DNA from: 73-13 sp035556075
GTDB taxonomy: Bacteria; Actinomycetota; Actinomycetes; Actinomycetales; Microbacteriaceae
DNA: 64,000 bases
Assembly: GCA_035556075.1 (NCBI GenBank)
Contig: DATMFQ010000030.1
Coordinates: 54,884-118,883, forward strand
Direction: 5' to 3'
Under the pieces are notes generated by a model, which worked only from the letters and a program-made list of their open reading frames with translations, had not been told where the DNA came from and did not search any database. Position numbers and translations under genes: made by a program. Positions 24,312-32,489 of this stretch are shown here, piece by piece. Each line of letters begins with the position of its first letter. The first letter of the stretch is position 1.

Positions 24312-25213
24312 GCCGCCGCCTCCGCCCGATCGGCGCGGACGGTGTGGACCATCTCGCCGATCCCGTCGATCGACATGCGGACGACGTCGCCGTCGCGGAG
24401 CCATCGCGGGGGGCTCGCCTCCCACCCGACCCCGGGGGGCGTCCCGGTGAGGATGACGTCGCCGGGGCTCAGCTCTACGTACCGGCTCAGCTCCGCAACG
24501 ATCGCGTTCACCCCGTGCAGCATCGACCCGAGGGACCCGCGTTGACGCTCCTCGCCGTTGACGGACGTCGCGATGACCTGCTCGCCGATCGCCCCGAACT
24601 CGTCCGTCGTCACGATGCACGGCCCGATGGGCAGGAACGTCGCGAGGGACTTGCCCTTGAGTGTCTGCAGCCGGAATGCGGAGAGCGCCGCGGGGTCATC
24701 GAGGTGTCCGGGGAACATGAGTCCCGCAGCGGTGACATCATTCGCGATGGTGTATCCCGCGATGTGCCGCGTCGCGTCGGCCTCGCGGATGTGTCGGCCG
24801 CCCTCCCCGATGACGATGGCGAGCTCGACCTCGTAATCCACGGCGTCCGTCTCGCTCGGCAGCACGATTTCGTCGTTCGGACCGGTGAGCGCGGTCCCCG
24901 ACTTGACGAACAGGACCGGGTCGACATCGGGGCGCGTGCCGTCCGCGCTCGGGTAGTTCTTCCCGACCGCGAGAATGTTCGCGCCGCGGGGGATCGGCGC
25001 ACCGAGCCGCACCGTCGCGGGATCGATCGTCGCCGATGACGAGGCGACCGCGGCGCTGATCTCGTGGCCGATTCGATCCCAGAGCGCGAGGACAGCGCGC
25101 AGATCGTGCGCGAGCCCGTACCGGGCGAGAATCGGGCCGAGGGGGACGATCCCGCGGGACGTGAGGGCACCGGGCGCCTCGGCGTGCACCGAGCCGAATC
25201 TGATCAGCTTCAT
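24308..25213 (-). CDS. Fumarylacetoacetate hydrolase family protein
   Basis: A 301-residue FAH-superfamily enzyme with metal-binding residues E128 and E130 (YEVELAIVIG), D159 (YTIANDV) and the C-terminal PGDVILTGTPPGVG. Members hydrolyse acylpyruvates such as fumarylpyruvate or 2,4-diketo-3-deoxy-L-rhamnonate, giving pyruvate or lactate plus a second acid. In this operon, with a dehydratase and two NADP-type hydroxyacid dehydrogenases, a 2,4-diketo-3-deoxy acid hydrolase role is attractive (inference). The ATG at 25213 is chosen because the family sequence begins there; an earlier start adds unrelated residues. It is the first gene of an eleven-gene minus-strand run. Confidence 0.87.
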   Translation of the reverse strand: MKLIRFGSVHAEAPGALTSRGIVPLGPILARYGLAHDLRAVLALWDRIGHEISAAVASSSATIDPATVRLGAPIPRGANILAVGKNYPSADGTRPDVDPVLFVKSGTALTGPNDEIVLPSETDAVDYEVELAIVIGEGGRHIREADATRHIAGYTIANDVTAAGLMFPGHLDDPAALSAFRLQTLKGKSLATFLPIGPCIVTTDEFGAIGEQVIATSVNGEERQRGSLGSMLHGVNAIVAELSRYVELSPGDVILTGTPPGVGWEASPPRWLRDGDVVRMSIDGIGEMVHTVRADRAEAAA

Positions 25214-25265
25214 CGCTGTGTCCTTCGCTGAGGGTCGTGCGTCACGGAGCGACGCGGCGCGCAAT

Positions 25266-25316
25266 ATCGTGCGGCACGATCGCTGGTTAGTCAAATTTGG
25301 TCAGCGGTTAGTCCAA
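25266..25316. promoter_or_regulatory. Divergent regulatory region: inverted repeat and 21-bp-spaced direct repeats
   Basis: The 156-base spacer between the FAH operon and the aldehyde dehydrogenase holds ATCGTG-N3-CACGAT (25266-25280) and two direct copies of GGTTAGTCMAA at 25285-25295 and 25306-25316, exactly 21 bp (two helical turns) apart. The minus-strand TTGACT inside the first copy (25289-25294) could be a -35 box, with the inverted repeat over the -10. This looks like a binding site for the GntR protein at 20478 or another dimeric regulator. Confidence 0.5.
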
Positions 25317-25349
25317 GCGGCGGTATCGCTCCCATCGTCGGAAGCGCGC

Positions 25350-25362
25350 GATCGTATACGAT
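25350..25362 (+). promoter_or_regulatory. Operator palindrome and leaderless promoter of the aldehyde dehydrogenase gene
   Basis: ATCGTATACGAT (25351-25362) is a perfect palindrome whose second half TACGAT sits 7 bases before the ATG at 25370, without any Shine-Dalgarno. It matches the sites at 1492 and 3125, so the aldehyde dehydrogenase shares their regulator. Confidence 0.7.
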
Positions 25363-25369
25363 TTTCACC

Positions 25370-26836
25370 ATGAGCCTCATCAGCGAATCCGACCTGCTCG
25401 CGCAGACCCCGGGCCAGCTCTTCATCGGCGGCGAGTGGGTCGACGGCGAGACCGGCGCGACGATCGCGGTCCATGATCCGTCGACGGGCGCGCTCATCAA
25501 GGAGATCGCCGATGCGACCCCCGCGGACGGCCAGCGCGCGCTCGACGCGGCGGTGGTCGCACAGGAGGCGTGGGCGGCGACCGCGCCGCGCGAGCGCGGG
25601 GAGATCCTGCGCCGCGCATTCGACCTCCTCATCGCGCGGCGCGACGAGTTCGCGCTCCGCATGACGCTCGAGATGGGCAAGCCGCTCGCGGAAGCGCGCG
25701 GCGAGGTGACGTACGCCGCCGAGTTCCTCCGGTGGTTTTCGGAGGAGGCCGTGCGCATTCATGGCCGCTACGGACTCAACCCCGAGGGCACCGGCCGCAT
25801 CGTCACGACGCAGCGTCCCGTCGGACCCTGCTACTTCATCACCCCGTGGAACTTCCCGCTCGCGATGGCGACTCGCAAGATCGCGCCCGCGCTCGCGGCG
25901 GGCTGCACGACCGTGACGAAGCCGGCGACGCTCACACCGCTGACGACCCTCGCATTCGCCGCTCTCCTGGCCGAGGCGGGCGTGCCCGCCGGGGTTGTCA
26001 ACGTCGTCACCTCGAGCTCCTCGTCGAAGCTGTCGGCGCCGATCCTGTCGGACCCGCGGCTGCGGAAGCTCTCCTTCACCGGCTCGACCGAGGTCGGCAT
26101 CAAGCTCATGGAGCAGGCCGCGAAGGGTGTGCTCCGCGTGTCGATGGAGCTCGGTGGTAACGCGCCGTTCGTCGTCTTCGAGGACGCCGACCTCGACCAG
26201 GCGGTCGAGGGGGCGATGCTCGCGAAGTTCCGCAACATCGGCCAGGCGTGCACCGCGGCGAACCGCTTCATCGTGCACGAGTCGATCGCGGACGAATTCG
26301 CGGCCCGCGTCCGCGAGCGCGTCGAGGCGTTCACCGTCGGCCGTGGCACGGACGACGGCGTCACGATCGGCCCGCTCGTCGACGACGACCAGGTCCAGGC
26401 GACCGACGAGCTCGTTCAGGACGCGATTGCCAAGGGCGCGAGAGTGCTCGCCGGCGGCGCGCCGATCGACGGCGCCGGCTCCTTCTATGCGCCGACGCTC
26501 CTCACCGAGGTGAGCGCGGATGCCCGCCTGCTCCGCGAAGAGATCTTTGGCCCGGTGCTCGCCGTCACGACCTTCGCAACCGAAGACGAGGCCGTCGCGC
26601 TCGCCAACAGCACCGAGTACGGGCTCGTCGCCTACGTCTTCACGCGAGACCTCGCGCGCGGTCACCGCATGATCGACCGACTCGAGACCGGGATGATGGG
26701 ACTCAACACGGGGCTCGTGTCGAACGCGGCCGCACCATTCGGTGGCGTGAAGATGTCAGGGCTCGGCCGGGAGGGCTCCTTCGAGGGGATCCACGAGTTC
26801 CTCGACACGAAGTACACCCTCATCCCCATCGCGTGA
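25370..26836 (+). CDS. NAD(P)-dependent aldehyde dehydrogenase (succinate-semialdehyde dehydrogenase type)
   Basis: A 488-residue aldehyde dehydrogenase that oxidises an aldehyde to the acid. The catalytic cysteine is C294 in NIGQACTAANR, the general base is E260 in MELGGN, and FITPWNFPLAM marks the cofactor pocket. The sequence style is closest to GabD-type succinate-semialdehyde dehydrogenases; with an aldolase pathway nearby the substrate could be another semialdehyde or hydroxyaldehyde. It appears to be leaderless and controlled by the shared operator palindrome. Confidence 0.9.
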   Translation: MSLISESDLLAQTPGQLFIGGEWVDGETGATIAVHDPSTGALIKEIADATPADGQRALDAAVVAQEAWAATAPRERGEILRRAFDLLIARRDEFALRMTLEMGKPLAEARGEVTYAAEFLRWFSEEAVRIHGRYGLNPEGTGRIVTTQRPVGPCYFITPWNFPLAMATRKIAPALAAGCTTVTKPATLTPLTTLAFAALLAEAGVPAGVVNVVTSSSSSKLSAPILSDPRLRKLSFTGSTEVGIKLMEQAAKGVLRVSMELGGNAPFVVFEDADLDQAVEGAMLAKFRNIGQACTAANRFIVHESIADEFAARVRERVEAFTVGRGTDDGVTIGPLVDDDQVQATDELVQDAIAKGARVLAGGAPIDGAGSFYAPTLLTEVSADARLLREEIFGPVLAVTTFATEDEAVALANSTEYGLVAYVFTRDLARGHRMIDRLETGMMGLNTGLVSNAAAPFGGVKMSGLGREGSFEGIHEFLDTKYTLIPIA

Positions 26837-27729
26837 GCGCCGCCGACCTTCTCGACGAGGACCCGGTCGACGACACCGCGCACCTCGACGCGCTCGCCGA
26901 GCGGCTCGGCGTCGCCTCGCACCGTCGCCCGCGGCGGATCGCCCTCGAGACGAGCGACGGACAGCTCAGTGCGCTTGACTGGCTCGAGCCCGGCGAGACC
27001 CTGGAGTACCTCTTCGTCCACGGCGGCGGCCTCAACGCCCACGCCTGGGACTCCACCCTGCTACTGCTCGACCGCCCGGGGCGCGCGATCGATCTCCCCG
27101 GCCACGGCTGGTCGGCCTGGCGCGAGGACGGCGACTACCGGGCGACGACGATCGCACCGGCCGTCGCCGAAACGGCGCCAGCCTCGCGCCCCTTCGTCCT
27201 CGTCGGGCACTCGCTCGGCGGACTCACCTCGCTCATGGCGTTACGGCGGATCGAGCCGCGGCCCGCCGCATTCGTCATCGTCGACATCACCCCGATCACC
27301 ATCTCCAGCGGTGGCAGGCCACCCCGCGGCGTCTACGAGCCGGACCTCTCTTTCGCCTCCCGCGAGGACGCGGTCGAATGGGCGGTGCAGCACGGCCTCG
27401 GCCGCAGCCGCGAGACGCTCGCGATCGGCATCCGATTCAACACCCGGATGCGGGCGGACGGCCGCGTCGTCTTCCGCCACCACCTCGCGCACCTGCCGCT
27501 CGCGCCCGAGCGCTTCGACCGCGACGAGGCGGAGTACTGGCCGGGCTTCGATCCCGACGTCCCGACGGTCCTCGTGCAGGCGAGCCGCGGCGTCGTGAGC
27601 GACGAGCAGGCCGCCGCGGTGCGCGAGCACGCACCGTGGGTGCAGGTGGTCCGTGTCGAGTCGGGGCACAACGTGCACAGCCAGGCGCCCGAGGCGCTCG
27701 TCGAGATCCTCCGGGGGCTCGCGGCTTGA
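26833..27729 (+). CDS. Alpha/beta hydrolase
   Basis: A 298-residue hydrolase with oxyanion HGGG (63-66), nucleophile elbow GHSLGG (S127) and a C-terminal catalytic histidine in ESGHNVH. The N-terminal 40 residues precede the fold. The GTG start overlaps the stop of the aldehyde dehydrogenase (GTGA), so they are co-expressed. It could hydrolyse an ester, lactone or C-C bond in the pathway. Its stop is only 7 bases from the stop of the convergent aldehyde dehydrogenase at 27737. Confidence 0.83.
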   Translation: MSAADLLDEDPVDDTAHLDALAERLGVASHRRPRRIALETSDGQLSALDWLEPGETLEYLFVHGGGLNAHAWDSTLLLLDRPGRAIDLPGHGWSAWREDGDYRATTIAPAVAETAPASRPFVLVGHSLGGLTSLMALRRIEPRPAAFVIVDITPITISSGGRPPRGVYEPDLSFASREDAVEWAVQHGLGRSRETLAIGIRFNTRMRADGRVVFRHHLAHLPLAPERFDRDEAEYWPGFDPDVPTVLVQASRGVVSDEQAAAVREHAPWVQVVRVESGHNVHSQAPEALVEILRGLAA

Positions 27730-27736
27730 GCCCGAC

Positions 27737-29137
27737 TCAGCGCGAAGTAATCACCATCGGCACGCCCACGGCTTTGAGACCCTCGACGCCGAACTCAAGG
27801 CCGTAGCCCGAGCCCTTGATCCCCCCGAAGGGGACCATCGGGTGGATGCCGCCGTGCTTGTTGATCCACACCGTGCCGGCCTCGAGCTGCTCAGCCACGC
27901 GGCGATTCTCCTCCGCGTCATCGCCCCAGACGGAAGCACCGAGCGCCGCGTCGAGCCGGTTGGCCGAGGCGATCGCGTCCTCGAGCTTCGAGTACTTGAT
28001 GATCGGCAGGGCGGGGCCGAACTGCTCCTCGTCGACGATCCGGTCGCCGTCCTCGGCGTCCGCGATGATCGTCGCTTGGAAGAAGTTCGGGCCGAGCTCG
28101 GGTGCCGGCTCGCCGCCGGTCACGATGCGGCGGCCGCGGGCCTTCGCGTCCTCAACGAGGTCCTGCACGATCTTGAACTGCATCGGGTTTTGGAGCGGGC
28201 CGAGCACGTTCGCCTCGTCGAGGCCGACGCCCATCGGCGCGTTCTTCGCGTACTCGGCGAGGTTCTGCACGACCTCCTCGTACTGGTCCTCGTGCACGTA
28301 GAGCCGCTTGAGCGCGGCGCAGGTCTGCCCCGTATTGATGAAGCCGCCCCAGAAGAGACCCTCCGTGTACTTCGAGGCATCCGTGCCCGGCAGCATGATG
28401 CCCGCGTCGTTGCCGCCGAGCTCGAGGGTGAGCCGCGCGAGGTTGTTGGCCGACGCCTCGATGATCGCGCGACCCGTCTTCGTCGAGCCGGTGAACATGA
28501 TCTTGCCGAAGGCCTCGTGCGCCGCGAGCGCGGCGCCGACCTCCCGGCCGCCGGACACGACCTGCAGCACGCCCGCCGGGAGCACCTCGTTGAGGACCTC
28601 GATGAGCGTGAGCACCGACAGCGGCGTGTACTCGGACGGCTTGACGACGACGGCATTGCCCATCTTGAGCGCCGGGGCGATCTGCCAGATCGTGATCATC
28701 ATCGGCCAGTTCCACGGGCCGACCGCACCGACGAGCCCGACCGGCTTGTAGATGAGCTCGGAGTAGTTCTCGGCGTCATCGATGAGGACCTTCGGCTCGA
28801 TCTCAAGATCCGCATTCGTGTGCAGCCAACCCTGGACCCCGCCGACCTCGAGCCGTGCGCCCGGACCGCTCAGTGGCTTGCCCTGCTCACGCGAGACGAT
28901 CGAGACGAGCTCCTCCTCGTACTCGGCGACCTTCGCGGCGGCGGCGTGGAGCATCGCCCCCCGCTCCGCCGACGTCAGCGCCGCCCACGCTGGCTGCGCG
29001 GCCTGGGCGATCTCGATCGCGCGCTCGAGGTCGGCGACCGTGTGCTCGGGCGCGTACCCGATGATCTCGCCGGTCGCGGCGTCCGGGATGGCCCGGCCGC
29101 CCTCGACGCTCACGCGGGCCAGCAGCGACTCAGTCAT
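27737..29137 (-). CDS. Aldehyde dehydrogenase family protein, second copy
   Basis: A 466-residue aldehyde dehydrogenase with GPWNWPMM (cofactor), base E239 in LELGGND and catalytic C273 in NTGQTCAALKR. It belongs to a different subgroup from the enzyme at 25370; the NxGQTCxALKR form is common in aldehyde dehydrogenases of aromatic or alcohol catabolism. It is divergent from the StyA-like monooxygenase, and styrene degradation needs a phenylacetaldehyde dehydrogenase, so it may belong to that module rather than to the sugar-acid island (inference). GGGAGAAG precedes the ATG. Confidence 0.88.
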   Translation of the reverse strand: MTESLLARVSVEGGRAIPDAATGEIIGYAPEHTVADLERAIEIAQAAQPAWAALTSAERGAMLHAAAAKVAEYEEELVSIVSREQGKPLSGPGARLEVGGVQGWLHTNADLEIEPKVLIDDAENYSELIYKPVGLVGAVGPWNWPMMITIWQIAPALKMGNAVVVKPSEYTPLSVLTLIEVLNEVLPAGVLQVVSGGREVGAALAAHEAFGKIMFTGSTKTGRAIIEASANNLARLTLELGGNDAGIMLPGTDASKYTEGLFWGGFINTGQTCAALKRLYVHEDQYEEVVQNLAEYAKNAPMGVGLDEANVLGPLQNPMQFKIVQDLVEDAKARGRRIVTGGEPAPELGPNFFQATIIADAEDGDRIVDEEQFGPALPIIKYSKLEDAIASANRLDAALGASVWGDDAEENRRVAEQLEAGTVWINKHGGIHPMVPFGGIKGSGYGLEFGVEGLKAVGVPMVITSR

Positions 29138-29301
29138 TGTTCTTCTCCCTTGATAGAACGAAAACCGTCAGCAGTATCCCGCATCCGGATGAATGCGCGC
29201 TGTCGCGCAGGTGGACGGCCAGACTCGCGCGGGACCCGCCTCCGCCATTCTCCCCCAGGCCGCCCGGCGGGCGGCTGGTCCCCCAGCGCAGTGAAGATGG
29301 C

Positions 29302-29315
29302 GCAGTGCGCACTGC
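29302..29315. promoter_or_regulatory. Palindrome in the divergent styA promoter region
   Basis: GCAGTGCGCACTGC is a perfect 14-bp palindrome in the 254-base spacer between the aldehyde dehydrogenase and the StyA-like gene. A half-site GCGCAGTG occurs 15 bases upstream. It is a candidate operator, perhaps for the AraC regulator at 30901, though AraC sites are usually direct repeats. Confidence 0.4.
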
Positions 29316-29391
29316 CCCGGGCGCCGCGCGGGGGCCCGGGCCTATCGTCGCAGCCACCGCGGCCCACGCGGCACGCCACGAAGGAGGACGT

Positions 29392-30630
29392 ATGACCGAC
29401 ATCGGCATCGTCGGCGCGGGAACCGCCGGCCTGCACCTCGGACTGCTGCTGCGGCAGCACGACATCCCGGTCACCATCTACACCGACCGCACCCCGGACG
29501 AGATCCGCGACGGGCGCATGATCAACTCGGTCGCCCACCACAATGTCACCGTCGTCCGCGAGCAGGCGCTCGGCGTCGACCACTGGCCGCTCGACGAGTA
29601 CGGCTACGTCTGCCACCACCACTGGGTCGGCGGCCCCGACCTGTTCTTCCGCGGCGACTTCGCGGCGCCGTCCCGTGCGATCGACTACCGCATCTACCAG
29701 CCGACGCTCATGGGCGACTTCGAGGACCGCGGCGGGCGCATCGAGTACCGCACGGTGGAGGCCGCCGACCTCGAGGCGCTGAGCACGGGGCACGACGCGC
29801 TCGTCGTCGCGAGCGGGAAGCGCTCGCTCGGCGAGTTCTTCGGTGTGCGCCCCGAGAAGTCGCCGTACCCACAGCCGATGCGCCGGCTGATGGTCGGCCT
29901 GTGGACGGGGGTCGCCAGGCACGAGCCGCACGGGGTGACGCTGAGCATCTCGCCCGGCCACGGCGAGCTCATCAACATCCCGATGTGGTCGTTTGCCGGG
30001 CACGTCGACGCGCTCCTCTTCGAGAACGTGCCCGGCGGCGACCTCGAGGTGCTCGCCGATGCGCGGTACGACGACGACCCCGCCGCCTTCCGGCAGCTCG
30101 TGCTCGACAAGCTCCGCGTGCACCATCCGACCGTCTTCGCGCGCATCGACGAGACCTCGTTCCAGCTCACCCGGCCGGAGGACCTCCTTCAGGGCGCCGT
30201 GACGCCCGTGCTCCGCGAGGACTACCGGGTGCTGCCGAACGGCAAGGTCGTCATCGCCGCGGGCGACGTCCACTCCGTCCTCGACCCCGTCATCGGGCAG
30301 GGCGCGAACTCCGCGTCGTACTCGGGGTACACGGTCGGCGAGGAGATCCTCGAGGACCGCGGATTCGGGGAGGACCTCGGCCGTCGCGCGGGCGCCCGTC
30401 GGCGCGAGCGCGTCGAGGCCGTGAGCGACTGGACGAACCTGATGGTCCAGCTGCCGCCTGCCGACAGGCTCATCCAGCTGCTGGGGGCGATGAGCCAGAA
30501 CAAGGCGCTGTGCGATGCGTTCACGCAGAACTTCAACGATCCGGTCGCGCAGTGGCGCGACATCGTCGGGTCCGACGAGGTCGTCGCCGCAGCGATCGCA
30601 CGGTACGCCGAGGCGACATCCCGTGGCTAA
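29392..30630 (+). CDS. styA: Styrene/indole monooxygenase, oxygenase subunit (StyA family)
   Basis: A 412-residue group E flavoprotein monooxygenase. The N-terminus IGIVGAGTAGLHLGLLLRQH is the FAD-binding motif characteristic of StyA. Further StyA-like blocks are APSRAIDYRIYQP, ISPGHGELINIPM, and DPVIGQGANSASY near the flavin-binding C-terminal helix. The enzyme epoxidises styrene or indole with FADH2 supplied by a separate reductase, which is present at 31968. AAGGAGG precedes the ATG. The EthD-like gene overlaps its end by 8 bases. Styrene and indole cannot be distinguished from the sequence. Confidence 0.88.
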   Translation: MTDIGIVGAGTAGLHLGLLLRQHDIPVTIYTDRTPDEIRDGRMINSVAHHNVTVVREQALGVDHWPLDEYGYVCHHHWVGGPDLFFRGDFAAPSRAIDYRIYQPTLMGDFEDRGGRIEYRTVEAADLEALSTGHDALVVASGKRSLGEFFGVRPEKSPYPQPMRRLMVGLWTGVARHEPHGVTLSISPGHGELINIPMWSFAGHVDALLFENVPGGDLEVLADARYDDDPAAFRQLVLDKLRVHHPTVFARIDETSFQLTRPEDLLQGAVTPVLREDYRVLPNGKVVIAAGDVHSVLDPVIGQGANSASYSGYTVGEEILEDRGFGEDLGRRAGARRRERVEAVSDWTNLMVQLPPADRLIQLLGAMSQNKALCDAFTQNFNDPVAQWRDIVGSDEVVAAAIARYAEATSRG

Positions 30631-30931
30631 GCTCCTCGTGCTCTACCCGCCGCCCGTCGACCCGGCCGCATTCGAGCGGCACTACCGCGACGTGCACCTC
30701 CCGCTCGCCGCGCGGCTGCCCGGCGCGACCGCGATGTCGGCCGCGCTCGGGATCGACGCCGCTGGCAGCCCGTACTACGCGGTCTTCGAGGCAGAGTTCC
30801 CGAGCCTCGACGCGCTCGGCGTCGCGATGGCCTCCCCCGAGGGGCAGGCTGTCGAGGCCGATGTGCCGAACTACGCGACGGGCGGCGCCATCGTCCTCGC
30901 CTACGAGCCCGAGCCGGTCGAGCGGTCGTGA
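30623..30931 (+). CDS. EthD family protein
   Basis: A 102-residue alpha+beta ferredoxin-like protein with the EthD pattern FERHYRDVHLPLAARLPG. EthD proteins often accompany oxygenases, and some family members act as small lyases, isomerases or stability factors. The GTG start overlaps the styA stop by 8 bases, so it is translated from the same mRNA. It might convert the unstable epoxide or indoxyl product (inference). Its last 31 bases overlap the convergent AraC gene. Confidence 0.8.
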   Translation: MAKLLVLYPPPVDPAAFERHYRDVHLPLAARLPGATAMSAALGIDAAGSPYYAVFEAEFPSLDALGVAMASPEGQAVEADVPNYATGGAIVLAYEPEPVERS

Positions 30932-31920
30932 CCCGCATCCCGACCGCGGGCCACCGGGCTACGATCAGGCTCCCCGCTCGCCCGGTACTCGGTCGGCGGG
31001 ACGCCGACGAATGCACGGAATGCCTTGCTCGCGTGCGACGGGTCCGTCAGCCCCCACCGGGCCGCGATCGCCGCGACGCCCTCACCCGCGTGCCGCGGGT
31101 CGCGCAGGTCGCGGCGAATGTGCTCGAGGCGACGCTCGCGGATCACCCTGGACACCGACGTGCCGCGACGGTGGAAGAGGTCGTGGACGTAGCGCGTCGA
31201 GATGAAGTGCGCGGCCGCGATCGCGTCCGGCCCGAGCCCCGGCTCGTCGAGGTGTCGGTTGATATACCCGTCGATGCGGAACATGAGTTCCGTGACGGGA
31301 TCCGACCAGGAGGCCCCGCTCAGCTCATGCCCGACCATCGTCGCGATGAGGTCCATCGTGCTGTGCGTGATCCGGAGGCCCGTCGGGCCGTCGAGGGTCG
31401 GCAGCGCGCTCGCGAGCCCGGCCAGGAAGTGGCTCACCGCACGCGCGAAGCCGTCCTCGCCCGCGATGCGGATCGCGGTGAGCTGCTGGAGCGACTCGGC
31501 CGCGACGTCGATGCGGCGATGGGGGAACATGACGACGACCGCGGCCATCCCCTCACCGAACTCGAGCGTGTAGGGGCGGCTCGTGTCGTACAGCACGATG
31601 TCGCCCGGCGCGAGCGTCGCGGTGCGGTCATCCTGGATGAGCATGCCGGTCCCTGCGAGCTGGAGCGTCAATTTGACGTAGTCCTCGGGGGCCCGCGCAA
31701 CGTGCGCGGCGGTGCGCTCGACCGCGTGCGGGCTCGCGCGCACCGTCGAGAAGAGAACGCCGTCGCTGATGCGACCCTCGAGCCGGGCGCGGAAGGCGTG
31801 GTGCGCATCCGGATGCACTGTGAGCGGCACGAAGGAGCGGGACACGACCTCCTGCCAGCGCTGAGCGCGTTCGGTCGCCTCGCTCACCACGATTGGCATC
31901 GTCTCGGACACCGTCGTCAC
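30901..31920 (-). CDS. AraC family transcriptional regulator
   Basis: A 339-residue regulator. Residues about 20-190 form an AraC-binding-like (cupin-type) sensor domain with TLAPGDIVLYDTSRPYTLEF, and 220-320 are the double helix-turn-helix (DAIAAAHFISTRYVHDLFH and VAAIAARWGLTDPSHASKAFR). It is encoded between the monooxygenase and its reductase and divergent from the reductase, so it probably senses the aromatic substrate and activates both. The start is GTG. The last 18 residues are a basic low-complexity tail overlapping the EthD gene on the other strand. Confidence 0.9.
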   Translation of the reverse strand: MTTVSETMPIVVSEATERAQRWQEVVSRSFVPLTVHPDAHHAFRARLEGRISDGVLFSTVRASPHAVERTAAHVARAPEDYVKLTLQLAGTGMLIQDDRTATLAPGDIVLYDTSRPYTLEFGEGMAAVVVMFPHRRIDVAAESLQQLTAIRIAGEDGFARAVSHFLAGLASALPTLDGPTGLRITHSTMDLIATMVGHELSGASWSDPVTELMFRIDGYINRHLDEPGLGPDAIAAAHFISTRYVHDLFHRRGTSVSRVIRERRLEHIRRDLRDPRHAGEGVAAIAARWGLTDPSHASKAFRAFVGVPPTEYRASGEPDRSPVARGRDAGHDRSTGSGS

Positions 31921-31967
31921 CTCACCACGCTGTGGGCACCATCGTCCAATGATCGGGAGTGTAGAGC

Positions 31968-32489
31968 ATGAGCACCATCACAACCAGGCCCGAATCCGCG
32001 GCCATCAACCCACGGCAGTTGCGCAACAGCCTCGGCCGATTCGCAACCGGTGTCGCCGTCATCGTCTTCGACGCGCTCGGGGACGACGGCTGGGAGGAGC
32101 GGCGCGGGCTCACGGTCAACTCGTTCACCTCGGTCTCGATGGACCCGCCCCTCGTGCTCGTCTCGCTGCAGCGCACGCTGCGGTCGCACGATCTGCTGCG
32201 CGGGCGGCCATTCAGCATCAATATCCTCGGCGCGGACCAGCGCGAGGTGGCGATGCATTTCGCGGGTCGACCCGGAGAGCCCCGGGTCGTGCCGCACTGG
32301 GTACCCGGCGAGTTCGCACCCGGCCTCGCGGACGCGCTCGCCACATTCGAGTGCCTCCCCTGGGCGGAGTACGACGGCGGTGACCACACGCTCTTCCTCG
32401 GCGAGGTGCAGCGCGTCAGCTCCCGGCCCGGCGACGCCCTCGGCTTCGCCTTCGGCGCCTTCACGACGATCCCGGAGCCGACCGCCTAG
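31968..32489 (+). CDS. Flavin reductase (StyB/HpaC-like), partner of the monooxygenase
   Basis: A 173-residue flavin reductase domain protein: N-terminal LRNSLGRFATGVAVIVF, the FMN-binding GLTVNSFTSVSMDPPLVLVSL and SINILGADQREVAMHFAG. It would reduce FAD with NAD(P)H and pass FADH2 to the StyA-like oxygenase. It lies 1.3 kb from styA, with the AraC gene inserted between, instead of directly downstream as in classical styAB. It overlaps the convergent pcrA stop by 4 bases. Confidence 0.87.
   Translation: MSTITTRPESAAINPRQLRNSLGRFATGVAVIVFDALGDDGWEERRGLTVNSFTSVSMDPPLVLVSLQRTLRSHDLLRGRPFSINILGADQREVAMHFAGRPGEPRVVPHWVPGEFAPGLADALATFECLPWAEYDGGDHTLFLGEVQRVSSRPGDALGFAFGAFTTIPEPTA

Noticed and set aside
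27303..27660. Possible second gene on the minus strand within the alpha/beta hydrolase
   Set aside because: No start signals and no motif; the plus-strand gene keeps its catalytic triad through the region.
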